Positions 38,154 through 49,000 of a DNA stretch of 64,000 nt are shown here, in pieces (the first letter of the stretch is position 1; every line of letters starts with the position of its first letter). The position numbers and the translations under genes were made by a program. The notes under the pieces were generated by a model. It worked only from the letters and a program-made list of their open reading frames with translations. It was not told the DNA's origin and did no database searches. The DNA is from Aaosphaeria pasadenensis (lineage: Eukaryota; Ascomycota; Dothideomycetes; Pleosporales), in assembly GCA_022813625.1 (NCBI GenBank), contig JAKLMB010000019.1:434001-498000 (forward strand), written 5' to 3'.

Positions 38154-39223
38154 ATGTCGTCGTCGTCCAAATTACCGCCTCCCAAGGCTATTCTCTTTGA
38201 CATTGGCGGTGTCTGCGTAAGTCTTTGTCTTTATGTCTTTTCCCACATCTTATCCCTATACCTCGTCCCCATCTTTCCTCTGCTCCCACGTATCTCTAAA
38301 GCATTGTATATCATTCACTCAAATGCCTTCCTCTCTCCCTCCCCCTTCCCAACCAAATAAACCCCCAACTCTACCCCCAAAACCCCGTACAGCAACACCT
38401 CGAACCCATCCCCCAACACTAACAAAATCCCCCATAGGTGATATCCCCCTTCCAAGCGATCCTCGACTACGAGCGCGCCCACAACATCCCAACCGGCTAC
38501 ATCAACCACGCGATCCAACTCGGCCCCCACGACACAGGAGCCTGGCAGCTCATCGAGCGCGGCGACGTCGTCCTCAACGACGCCTGGTTCGCCTCCTTCA
38601 AAGCTCAACTCTCCAACCCGGACCACTGGTCCCGGTACTACCTCCGCTCCTCCTCCACCACCGGTGGATCCGTCCCGCCAGTCCCAGAAATCGACGCAAA
38701 GAAACTCTTCTGGAACATGATGCGCACGAGCCGCGCGCCCGATCCCTTCATGTACCCCGCGCTCAAGAAGCTCGGCGCGAGCGGAAAATTCGCCCTGGGT
38801 GCGCTGAGCAACACGGTTGCGTATCCCGATGGCATCGTCGACGAGGAGGGGAATCTGTTTGAGAAGGGGCTGGTGCATGACCAGGACGAGGGGAATCCGT
38901 ATAGGGGGGACTCGAGGGATATTAAGGATTGCTTTGATGTGTTTGTTAGTAGTGCGCATGTTGGGGTTAGGAAGCCGGATCCCAAGGCGTATGAGTTGGC
39001 GGTTAGGGAGCTGGATAGGGTGGCGAGGGGGAAGGGCTTGGGGGGTGTTAGGGCGGAGGAGGTGCTGTTTTTGGATGATATTGGGATTAATCTCAAGTGG
39101 GCGAAGAAGAGTGGTTTGCGGACTATCAAAGTGAACCTTGGGGAGACGAAGGATGCCGTCCGTCAGCTCGAGGAGCAGACGGGTTTGCAACTCTTACCCG
39201 ACAACGGTAGAGCTAAGCTATAG
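38154..39223 (+). CDS. HAD-superfamily class I hydrolase, epoxide-hydrolase-N/ACAD10-like, altered motif I
   Basis: Exon 1 is 38154-38216 and exon 2 is 38438-39223, separated by a 221-bp intron (GTAAGT donor, CATAG acceptor), long for this window. The protein is 282 aa. Motif I is LFDIGGV with nucleophile D16 but Gly18 in place of the acid/base Asp. Motif II is ALSNT, motif III Lys is in GVRKPDP, and motif IV is FLDDIGINLKWAKKSG. The Gly at +2 also occurs in several HAD relatives of this subgroup, where phosphatase turnover is doubtful, so the activity is uncertain. Helical cap residues (about 22-130) precede motif II. Codon use changes inside exon 2: C-ending codons dominate to about 38815, then G-rich codons (GGG, GAG, GTG) to the end. 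The gene converges with srbA. Confidence 0.9.
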
Positions 39224-39784
39224 AAAGAAATAAAAGAGCTATCAAGAATCATCAAATCATCACACAGAACTGCAGGGAAGGAATTCAAATGTGAGAGCAC
39301 GAATTGCGGTTTGCTGTGAATAGCAGGTGGATTCTATGCTACAGTCATGAATAATGATTCTAGAATCTGTCGGATATGCATTCCGCTTAAATGCACATGT
39401 TCCGCCCATATATGTAACTCATTAGGAGCTTCCGTTGCCCATATTTCCTGCGATTCCTCCCAAAGGATATCCCTTTTCATATAGTCCCAATGCCTTACAT
39501 AATATCGACAAAAGAAAGTAAGTTGGTGGATGAGTGGACTTTGGTCCCTGATCTCTAGAGGTCCAAATCTGAATGGAGCAAAAGTGCTCTGTTTGGGCCT
39601 GAATAGGTCTCGGCCAGGGATGTGAACGCATATGCAATGACCAATAGCCTTGTCGTGGTCTTCGAATCCAAATAACGCCTATTTATCAAAAAGTGTTCCG
39701 GCACCTGCCTGGTATATCCGCGAAAGAATGGTTTAACTGGGAGAAGAAGAGAAAGAAAGAAAGAAAATGTGCCCGCCTAATTGT
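39224..39784. other. Convergent intergenic region
   Basis: 560 bases between the HAD and srbA stop codons, AT-leaning, holding the 3' ends of both transcripts. I see no gene. Confidence 0.65.
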
Positions 39785-42700
39785 TCAATCGTCCTTTACG
39801 CTTGAACTGACATAGCCATCGTCAATATCCTCGGGATCTGCCAACCCGACAAGGGTCTTGCTAGCATCGAGGCATTGTTCAATGACACGGGCACGAATCT
39901 TGTTGGAGAGGCCGCTGCGGCGGCCAGTAGCATGCCCAATCCACATGCGCAAAGAGCTTGCCAGACGCTCCAGACCAGCGCTGCTCTCAAACTGTAGGGA
40001 TGGGTTGTTGATGAAGTGCCTTAGCACTTTGTAGCCAGCGACAAAACTGAGCAAAGTCGTAGTGGCTTCTGGGAAAGACAGGTTATTGACGGTAAGCACC
40101 GCACGGGGGCGAGCTTGAGGGTTCAGACACTCGACCAGGGCAAGACATTTGGCAAGTGTGAGCGCATTCTGAACATCGGCGGGCAGGGCGTCGTCACTGA
40201 TCAGGTTGACAAACTTGACGGAGACGCTCTTGTTCTCTGCTTGTTCTGGAGTGGAGGGAAGGGCGGCAAATGCAGTCGCGATGCGGTCCGTTCGGTTATC
40301 GTCCAGGACGACAGCCTGCGCTGCAAGAGCTCGAATGCGGGCCTGGGAGGTGGGTGGCGCCGTCCGGCCAGCCAGCTCCAATTCCCGCTTGACACTGTCC
40401 TTCACAGTCTTGCCCTTTGAACCAAGGCAACCAATAAGAGCCTTTCGGGTCGCATGGCTAGACCACCAAGCTGCAAGAGCATCAAGTGGAGAAGAGATGG
40501 CAAAGTCTTCGACGACGCCATCCATTGACTTGTCCAGTGTGGTGTTCTCTGCACTGGGTTTGTTCCAAGCCAAGTTGTAGGCACGCTGGACGATGCTAGG
40601 AATCAAAACCTCGTCGCACTCCATCTCGAGGAGCGCAGCAAGATGCGATGGTAATTGATCGACGTCCGAAGTCTTGGGAGATGCGTTTTTCGCGGCTTTG
40701 TGCTCTGTGCGAGCAAGGTTCCAGTACCGACGAGCCAACATGGCGCTCAAGTCCTCCAGAATCTTCCAACCACCGACACGCGTGTTCGCAAGCTCACAAA
40801 GCAAGACTCGAATGTGCAGCGCCTTCAGCATAAGAAGGGCTGGAGTGTCGGGTAGGGTTCCGGATGCCATCAGAGTAAGAACCAGGCGGCTTTTGCTGAT
40901 CTCAGCGTCGCCTCCGGTGAGTTGAGCGTCCAAAGCGATCAGCCAAGCCTTGACTCGAGCAGCTTCTTGCTCCTTGGTGATGCCGAATAGGAAAGCATAT
41001 GCTGGCCAACCGATGATCTTGCGAGTGCTGAGCTTGAGAGTCTTCAAGGCCAAAGCGGCGACCTCGAGGAGAAAGTTATGACGAGGAACCCATACCGTCT
41101 GGATGGCAGTCAACCAGGCCTTGCGGCGCACTTCGACGGGAGACGCGAGTGACGGAGCACGGGACAGGAGGATTGCGAGAGGAGCCTTCTTTTTAGGTTT
41201 GGAGCGGAAGTCGAGGAGCGGTGCGATGATGTAGAAGACAGCGCCAAAGACGAGCAACAGCTTGGCGAGTGGCAGCTGAGCAGAGGCAGCGCCCAGCGAA
41301 ACGCGTGGTGCGAAAACAGCGGCGAGGTTGAGTGGTAAAGCGAAGAGTCCGCGGCCTTCGGGCTCCTCTTGCGATTGCTCCCGCTCGACGAGGCCTTCCA
41401 TGATCATCAAGCCAGCCAAGGAACCAACCATCAGCTTGCCCATCATTGCGCTGCTGCGTCGGCTGTTGACCATCGGTGGACCAGCGTGAGTGGGTCGGCC
41501 CGGACCGTTCGAGTATTGTTGGTATGCAGCAGCTTGGGGAGCATAGTGAGGCTGTGGTGGGAGTCCACGATGAAGGTTTGCCATGCTCTCTGGCACCGGG
41601 ATCATGCCTTGCGGTGGGCCGGCTTGTTGCTGCATGGCGGCGTGGTGTGCAAACGGGTCGTCGTGATATCGGCTTCCGTCCGGGGTTCCCACCGATCCGT
41701 GCAAGGCCATTGGGCCCGATATAGCCATCTTCTCGTAACTATCCAGTCTACCTTTGAGCGTTCCGACCTCCTCTTGCAAGCGCTTGTTGCGCTTCTCCAG
41801 ATGACGGATGTACTCGGTCGCTTTCGATAACACGGTGGCTTTGTTGAGCTTGTGGGCAGGGGTGAGGCCTTCCAGGTCCTCTGGGTCGTCGTCTTCTTCG
41901 TTACCACCACCGGGGCGCGACATTACTCGCAAGCTGGGTACGCTATCTCGGAGGGCCGCGATCTTATCGTTGAGGTTCGTCCTGTACCTCTTCTCGATCA
42001 TATTGTGGGCCGTCTTCTTTACGGGAGGCTGCTTCTCCTTCTTGTCCGATGGCTCTGGTTCGGTCTCTTCGGAGGACGACTTTCGCTTCTTTGTGTTCTC
42101 GATGCTAGGTTCTGGCGAGGACTGTGCGGATGAGGAGCTCGTTCGGCCATTGTTCACGGAAGACGGGCTGTGCTGCAGGCTAGGCGTGGATAGAGGAGGA
42201 GGAGGAACGGAAGCCAATCCGTGGTGGGCGAATGCCTGTGGGGAGAATAGGTTCCTGTCGCCTTGTTGCTGTTGCTGGTCCCAGAGAGGTGGCGAATAGA
42301 ATCCGTGTTGCTGTTGGCCATCGCCTGTGGATGGAGAGCTCAGAGCGGTTCCGGCGAAATCGAACGCGGTAGGAGGCACTACGCCTTCGCCAAAACTGAA
42401 AGGCACGGTGCCGAGATGTGTAGCGGGGAGGGGTGGCGCCGACATGGCACTAGATTGCATGTCCACGGAAGTCTGAGGTAGTTGGGGGATCTGGCGGCGG
42501 TTGAAGAGGGGAGTGCGCTGGTCGGGCTTAAGGAAGCAGACGGGCCCCTGAGGGTTCAGAGGTTTCGCGTCCCGAGGCTGCGGCTGAGCCTGGCTCTGGC
42601 TTTGTGGTTGAGGTTGAGGTTGAGCTTGTTGATGCTGCGACGAATTCGGGTCCCATTGCATCCATTCGTTCCAATCGTTTCGGGTGAAATCTTCAGGGGC

Positions 42701-43050
42701 CGGTGCTGTGAGGGCCATGTCGTCGCCCGAGGTGGTGAGCCAAGGGGCGCGCTCGGCATTTGTGAAAGCGAAGTCGCCTGGGAGAGGGAGGTTGTTCATG
42801 ATGGCCTTTTTTCTAAGCAGGGGCGAGGCTGCTATTGTGTTGTTAGATCGGGGACTCGGGGAGGGTTTGAAAGCATCGAAGATGCAGTATGGTCCGACCT
42901 GGTGAGGAATGGAGGGTTAGCGCAAGAGACCAACAAGCGATGACAAGTGAAAAAGCAACGAAGTAGTCGAGGACATACGGCGACCTTTTCGAGTTCAAGT
43001 CCGTCGTCTAGGCCAGTGTTAGGCGAGCGTGATTCGTCCATGGTGGCCAT
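39785..43050 (-). CDS. srbA: SREBP-like bHLH transcription factor (SrbA/Sre1 type)
   Basis: The main exon runs from 42898 to 39785. A first exon at 43050-42979 joins in phase across an 80-bp intron (42899-42978; GTATGT donor, CACCAG acceptor), giving 1061 aa; starting at the internal ATG 42799 would give 1004 aa. The bHLH region (about 321-395) opens HNMIEKRYRTNLNDKI, with the SREBP-specific Tyr329 instead of Arg, a long acidic loop and a leucine-zipper-like continuation. Two hydrophobic segments (about 508-527 and 566-588) with a short polar stretch between them form the membrane hairpin; the C-terminal about 470 residues match the fungal SREBP tail. The family is ER-anchored and released by proteolysis under low sterol or oxygen to activate ergosterol, iron and hypoxia genes. 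The N-terminus is Gln/Pro-rich, an activation-domain type. The exon-1 start ATG has a good context, and a second ATG in perfect context follows at 43041. Confidence 0.93.
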
Positions 43051-44456
43051 GGCGAATGCAGTGACGGTTTGGGGGGTCTGGGGGTAGGTGGAGGAGTAGG
43101 TGGCGGGTGTATGTACAACACCGAATGACGATTCCGGGTTGTAACAAGAGGGAAGAGCCACACCCGGGTAGATGGGATTAAAGACAACAGAGGCAATGGG
43201 CAAAGGGAGAGAAGGAAACAGTGAATGGATAGCGGGATATGATATGGTGTGGAAGAATTGACGTGGAAGGGAAAGCAAAAGGTGAAGAAGGAGCGGGCAC
43301 GAAGGAGAGTAGGGTATGTCTTACCAGCAGGCGACGAGGGGAAGGCAATCAATCAAATCAGTTCATGGCCTTCTCTCGAGAAGAAAGATCAGACGAGCGC
43401 CGTGGAGGTTCCTCTCGAAAAGGGAAGGGGAGGGGATGGGGTGGAAGGGTCGGTGGGAGCCTGAAGGGATGGGATGCAGCCGAGTGCGACGACGGAAGAT
43501 CGGGGGTGGATGAATTGGGCGGTCTCGTGATCCGTGATTTGGTGGAATGGCACTGCACTGCTTTTCCGTATTATACAGTAATACTGTACTCGGTACTCCG
43601 CACTGGCTGGTGTGTTTATGAGTATGGAAAAGGAAATGCGGACCGATTGAATGGGAAGGGAAAATTAGAGTAGAGCGTGCAGGTTGCAGGACTCAAAGAT
43701 GCAGTGTTACAGGATAGGGAATACAAGATACAGGGGGTCCAGTCCAGAGTAGGCGTATGGAATATGGAGTAGAGTTGGATGGTCGAGTGTAGTTCGTAAT
43801 AGAAATGGTGTAATGATAATGATGGTAATGATGCCGATGCCGATGATGATGGTGATGACGATGGAGATGATGGCAGTTGTTGGGAACGGTGGTGAATGGC
43901 GACGAATAATTGGAGAGGGTGAAGCGGTCCAGTGGTCCAGGTGGTCCAGGTGGAAGTGAATGGGCGAGTGTGGGATTGTGGGACGGAAGAGAGCGAAAGA
44001 TCGAATGATTTATGGCGTGATGAGGGAAGGGAACGAGGAAGTAGTTAGGGAAGGAGCGAGGGGGGGGGAGAGGGTGTGTGTTTATTATTTAGCAGAGAGA
44101 GGAAGAGGAGAGGCGGGTAGGGGAGGTGTTGCGTGTTAGGCGTGGTAGGGTAGGCACGGTAGGGTAGGGTAGGGTAGGGTAGGGGAAGTGCTCGGTCCTT
44201 AGCCGGGGGAGGATGAGTGGACGAGTGGACGAGTGGACAAATGGGTGAGTGGGTTCAGTACCGACGCTTATTCCATCGTGTACCGATGCAGGAGAAGGAA
44301 GACAATGGAGAAGAAGGTTTTAAAGAGGAGGAGCACCCACTGCACACACACCTCCACAGGATGAACGAATATTGGCGATGTTAATCAAGACGAATTGACG
44401 TATGCGAGGTTGTTGAAAGGAGGTTATGTTATGGCGACTCGTATGGTAGTTATAAC
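43051..44456 (-). promoter_or_regulatory. Purine-rich (+ strand) upstream region of srbA
   Basis: Read on the srbA strand this 1.4 kb is pyrimidine-rich, like the regions before PLC and nsdD. It contains a GGTCCAGGT tandem near 43927-43953, a G9 tract near 44062, and an AGGGT repeat. No gene is apparent; open frames here follow the base skew. Confidence 0.5.
44158..44185 (+). repeat. (AGGGT)4-AGGGG repeat, G-quadruplex motif
   Basis: Five G3-or-longer runs are separated by TA only, a textbook intrastrand G-quadruplex pattern on the srbA template strand about 1.1 kb upstream of its start. It is not the TTAGGG telomere repeat. The complementary CCCTA repeat also occurs upstream of PLC at about 19220-19240 but with fewer runs. 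Confidence 0.85.
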
Positions 44457-44481
44457 TACCTAGGTACGGAGTACCTAGGTA
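44457..44481. repeat. Perfect 25-bp palindrome containing TACGGAGTA
   Basis: Arms TACCTAGGTAC and GTACCTAGGTA are perfect inverse complements around a GGA centre. The centre and inner arm form the TACGGAGTA motif found elsewhere in the window (44465-44473). Confidence 0.95.
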
Positions 44482-47239
44482 TGGGACGAGATGGGTAGGT
44501 CGCCGGTCGTCTTCTTAGTAGGAAGGTATGTCGCCGAATAGAGTTCAAAGCAAGATCAAATAGAATGAAGAGGAGGGAGAACAAGTGGAAAGAAAGAGAA
44601 CCGTGGATACCTAGATACGCAGGAAAAGGATAGAATAGATACAATTGAAGAAGTGTGGAGGTCCTCATACTCATACTCGTGCTGCAGTTACTCATGGTTT
44701 GATTGATTATTGAGTGACAAGAAGTGACAAGAGGCGGCGTTACAGACAAGCCATCCCCGTCCAATAGGAATCCGCCTTCAACATTGGCGCAACCACTTGA
44801 CACAACTCTACACACTTCAGACAACTCTAGACTCTGGGGGATCTCTTGGGGCCTTCTTACGATTGAACTGAGAAGACGTCTTTGACACCTTTTTGACACT
44901 TTGACATTTCGACTAATTAAATGAATCAATCTCCATCGCTTCTCCATTAGTTAGATCATTTCTAAAGCCAGCTCCTCCACGATCATATCCTATCATACAT
45001 TTCATTACCCCGGACGGAATACCTACATACCAACAAGTTCCAAAACACTTGGACGTCGTTGATCGGCAATCCTTCCTCGCCCTACAAGTGCCCTGCCCAT
45101 ACTTGCGCCTACTTCTCCTATGATGCAAGCCTACGTCAACCCCGTCTCCGTCCAGTTTCACCTTCCGTCCATCGCCATCATGCCAATCCACCCATTTTAT
45201 ATCAACCATAACCTCGTAACCTCCAACCAAGTATCTAGGATCCTTTGCATCAACCTCCAAGCATCCATTAGGTAAACGCCTACTACTGTAGTCGTATCAG
45301 AGGGAGAAAAGTCGACATGTGCAAGTACCTTGGTTCGACATTACACTAGAAGCCTCCTCAGTCCCTCCGTCCATCCATACGTCCAGTGCTTACTGACTTA
45401 CTCAATCAAAGGATCAAAGAATGAATAAAAGACAATCAATCTATTCCTTGGAATTCTTTTTAGTACATACTTTAATCGAGATACTTGTATGTACGCGAAG
45501 GTTGACACCCTATACCACCTACGCAATAGACGGTCGATCAGTGGACACCTGCATCTCTCTGCCTTCCCGGCTGCCGCATCCCGCATTCCGTCGCTTACCG
45601 TGCAGTGTGCAATATTGAATGTACGGGCTACATACATAGAGTGCTGTGCAGTACCGTGCAGTACCGTGCATTGCAATGCCACAATACAGTTTAGTGCTAG
45701 TAATTACTGTACATTCTGTGTGCTTTGTATGTGCCCAACAGCTCCAACCTCGAGCTTCGAGTGTGCATGTGCGGGTGCGGGATTCCCGGGATCCGGGCAT
45801 AAACCCAAACGATTGGTCGCCGTCGCAAATACCTGCACTAACCCCAATCTGAGTTGGACCCTTTTTCGATCCCAAGACAACCTCTTGTCTAACCTCATCT
45901 GGGGTCGTTATCCCATCCAGTCCCATCCCATCTCATTCCATGTGTGGTGAAATGAGATGCGATCCGATGAGATGAGATGAGAGATGAGACGAGATGCGCT
46001 GCGATGAGATGAGATTCGACGAAGATGGAATCCTCCCCACGTGGCACTTGCTCTCCATTCCATCCGCAACCTCACGACTCCACCCATTCAGCTTTCCACA
46101 GAACCGAAGAAGAAAAGTAGTTACCAGCAAGGAAATCTCTCAATTCACTCATTATTGCTTTGTACTTACTTTTTCCTTCCAGACATACATCAGCCAGCAG
46201 CCTCTTTCCTCGCTCCTCAGCCAATCCAGACTTGCCTCCATCCCGCTTCGGGAAATTCCTCGCGATTTCACATCAACACCACCAATCTCGACCTCCACCT
46301 GTGTAACCCTCCAGTCGCCTCTACATTTCATTCGACATGGTCTGTTCACTCTTTGTTGTTATCGACTTCTGAAACCTCTCTAGCGCATTGTGTTTCGACG
46401 ATCTCACTTCTTCGTCTTCCTCCTCCTCGGGACTATCCGCCTTCCCAACCGTCTCCCCGATGCAGGGTCACACGCACGTCGGCGACACGCTTCGTCGTCG
46501 CGACCTCATCCATCACCTTTGATCTTCAGGCTTCAGCTGCGGCTGCGGTTGTGGCTGTCTTCCGCTTTGCTCGCCGTCTTCGCTACACTGGGAAAATGAT
46601 TCAATTTCCGTGCTTCCAATGTCCATGTAGTCCCATCAACAGATCAGCATTCCACCATGCTAATCTAATCACCAATAGTCCATTTTCCATCCCAGCATGC
46701 GCCATAACTTAATCCACAACCCAGAAGTCAGCCTTGTCATACACACAGCTCCATAATCCATCCACGCCCAGCGTCGTCCGTTCCGCCTCCAGCCATCCCG
46801 TCGAGTCCATGTCTGAGACACCGTCCAATCCGCCGCAAAAGAATCCAATAGAACATCCTTCAGGGTTTTCTACGTTGCCGTCTGCTCCGTCGTCTGGGCT
46901 TCTACCGCACCGCTTTCGTGGATGGTTCGATATCATCTGCCAAGCGACGCAGATGGCCCGGAAACACCATGGTCTGGTACTCTGGGTAACGAGACTGTCT
47001 GATGTGGCTCTCTTCTCGCCTGGCTAGGCCAGTTGTCCCCAGTTGCATCCGTCCTGAATCTGCGACAGGTCTCTTTTCTTATCGTGGGGCTGTTTTCAGG
47101 TCAGTGATGTACCATTCGATATGCGTCTAAGCTTGGACCTATTTTCATGTCCAGTGTGTCTAAGGGCGACGTGATGTGATGCAGTCTGCCTTTCTCGGGG
47201 TTCCTATCAATGTGCTTCAGGCAAGTAATAACTTGGTGT
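44482..47239. other. Intergenic region, no confident gene
   Basis: No supported gene. A 115-codon minus frame (44913-45260) and a 223-codon plus frame (46041-46712) lack motifs. A plus frame with an ATG at 46809 (MSETPSNPPQKN) could be a small gene but has no recognisable family. A degenerate GATGA repeat runs from about 45966 to 46026, preceded by a short hairpin (arms 45929-45937 and 45951-45959, 9 bp each). Confidence 0.45.
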
Positions 47240-49000
47240 TCCTTTACACGTCCCTGCTCGCCTGTTCATTAAAGTACAGTAGAATATAGTATATAGTTTT
47301 TATAGTAAATTAAAAGGCATATACACGAAATAAGGCAAGGTATAATGCATTTGCTCGCTTGTCCTATTGATATTTATGCTTGCAGATAGACAACAGACTA
47401 TGCAGACATGTAGATAATGAATAGACAGACATTTCTACACGTACCGGCAAATAGACAATAGATAGGTATGTAATAGACAGATGATCGATAGGTAGGCAGA
47501 CAGTATAGAAATGTTAGCATGACATGTATCTGGTCTTGTTAGAAAGGTAGTCTTAACTTTTATTATACAGCACTCTGCTGATACAGAATAATTATATATT
47601 TATTAAGACATGTAAGCGACTGCGTATTGAAGCCCTCCCTATATAACTTGCTGTATCTTTCGTATACTAGAATAAATACTCTAGGTGTTGCTTTACTCTG
47701 TTGTCTGTCTGTTGTCTGTCTGTTGTCTGTCTGTTGTCTGTCTGTATCTATAACATATAGAACTATCTCCAACCCACTAACTGCAAAGTACCATTTTCCT
47801 TTGCTTAGAATATAGCATTACACATTCCTCCTTTCTTTTCTAGGGGTCACTAAGCATGTTTACCTATATTCTTGCCATCTCTTTATACTTTTTTAATATG
47901 CCTTTGTTTTATTTGCGCTTAAACAGAGTGTAAGGCAAGAACTTAGAAAAATACAACAGATATTTAAAGCCTACACTAAATGCGTGGTAAAATTTCTGTT
48001 TCTGGATAGGGATGTAAATACAAATATACCTAATTAAATCCGCTACAACTAATTCATACAGATTTATTAAGTTGGCCTTGCTACTTGACAGCTTCTTGTA
48101 CAGTCTAACTAGTCAACCGGTCACTGACTTATCAACCCAAATGCCCTGCAGCTGTAGGCATATACCAATAGCTAAGTGCTAGTCTGACAAGATTCTACCA
48201 TATTATGCCTCTCCTAACCCTTGCCCTACATAGAAAGGCTATTATCATATACTGTAAATTGTCATGTATCTTGCGCAGGTCACGAACACTGTCTGTACAT
48301 CAATGAATCATTCATCTCCTACATCCCCCCTTTTCTCTGCCAGACTCTGCAAATAGAAAACAAACCACGAAACCAAACATCCATCATCAAAGCAAAGCCG
48401 TCAGTGTCTATATGAACAACATAGCATTTCAATATTCCTATGCTGGAAAATGATCACGTAGACACTTTTTGAAAAGAAGAAGAAATTTAGTGTAGGAGGA
48501 AGACAGGAAAGAAGTACCGCGTAGATCATACAGTAACGACGTATTACTACTACTGATCTTAAGAATCAGGACAATTGTTGGAATCTATTCTTTACTTACG
48601 CTTTCTATCTCTAGCTCTTCGAAGCCATGACGAGATCTAGGAGCATAGTGAGTGGTAATGTCATGGGAAGAATGTCATATAAAATCAAAACACAGACACA
48701 CGCGGACAATTATACTACTGAGGTATTGCTTCTACATACCATTTAACCGCATTACCTTTGCCATCATCGTTAAGAAGTACACCTTCATTCCGTTTCACGG
48801 GGTCATTCGAGGTGAGAATGTCCGTCGACCGGCTGGATGAGTCGTGCATAAACGTCATATCGTCTATGAGATAGTGGGACAAACGAGTGTGCCATTGGAG
48901 GATTGATTAAAAAATATGTTCCTTCAATTGAGTGCTATTGGACTCCTTATGGCTGATGTAAGGGAATGATAAGGCTAAAGGGAGTTTAATGCCTCGCCTA
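47240..49000. other. AT-rich island, possible RIP-decayed repeat
   Basis: This stretch is clearly AT-richer than its surroundings, has no long open frame in any direction, and is dense in TA-containing words (ATATA, TATAG, AATA). That is the look of a repeat degraded by repeat-induced point mutation in ascomycetes. No terminal repeats or protein remnants can be recognised. AGACAGA/ATAGACA words recur imperfectly at about 47390-47510. Confidence 0.5.
47701..47744. repeat. 11-bp tandem repeat (TTGTCTGTCTG)4
   Basis: Four perfect 11-bp units lie inside the AT-rich island, near the complementary AGACAGA words at 47390-47510, so the two sets could pair as loose inverted repeats. Confidence 0.9.

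Noticed and set aside
44143..44185. Telomere-like repeat
   Set aside because: The unit is AGGGT (5 bp), not the TTAGGG hexamer of filamentous ascomycetes, and the array is short and between ordinary genes.
44913..45260. 115-codon minus-strand frame beginning MEVDAKDPRYLV
   Set aside because: It reads plausibly but is too short, lacks a family and ends in mixed sequence; transcript evidence would be needed.
46041..47027. Two plus-strand frames (223 and 97 codons) that might be exons of one gene
   Set aside because: No splice junction joins them convincingly and neither translation shows a known motif; kept only as a weak possibility in the intergenic note.
47701..47744. CRISPR-like array
   Set aside because: The units are contiguous 11-mers without spacers in a eukaryotic genome; it is a minisatellite.
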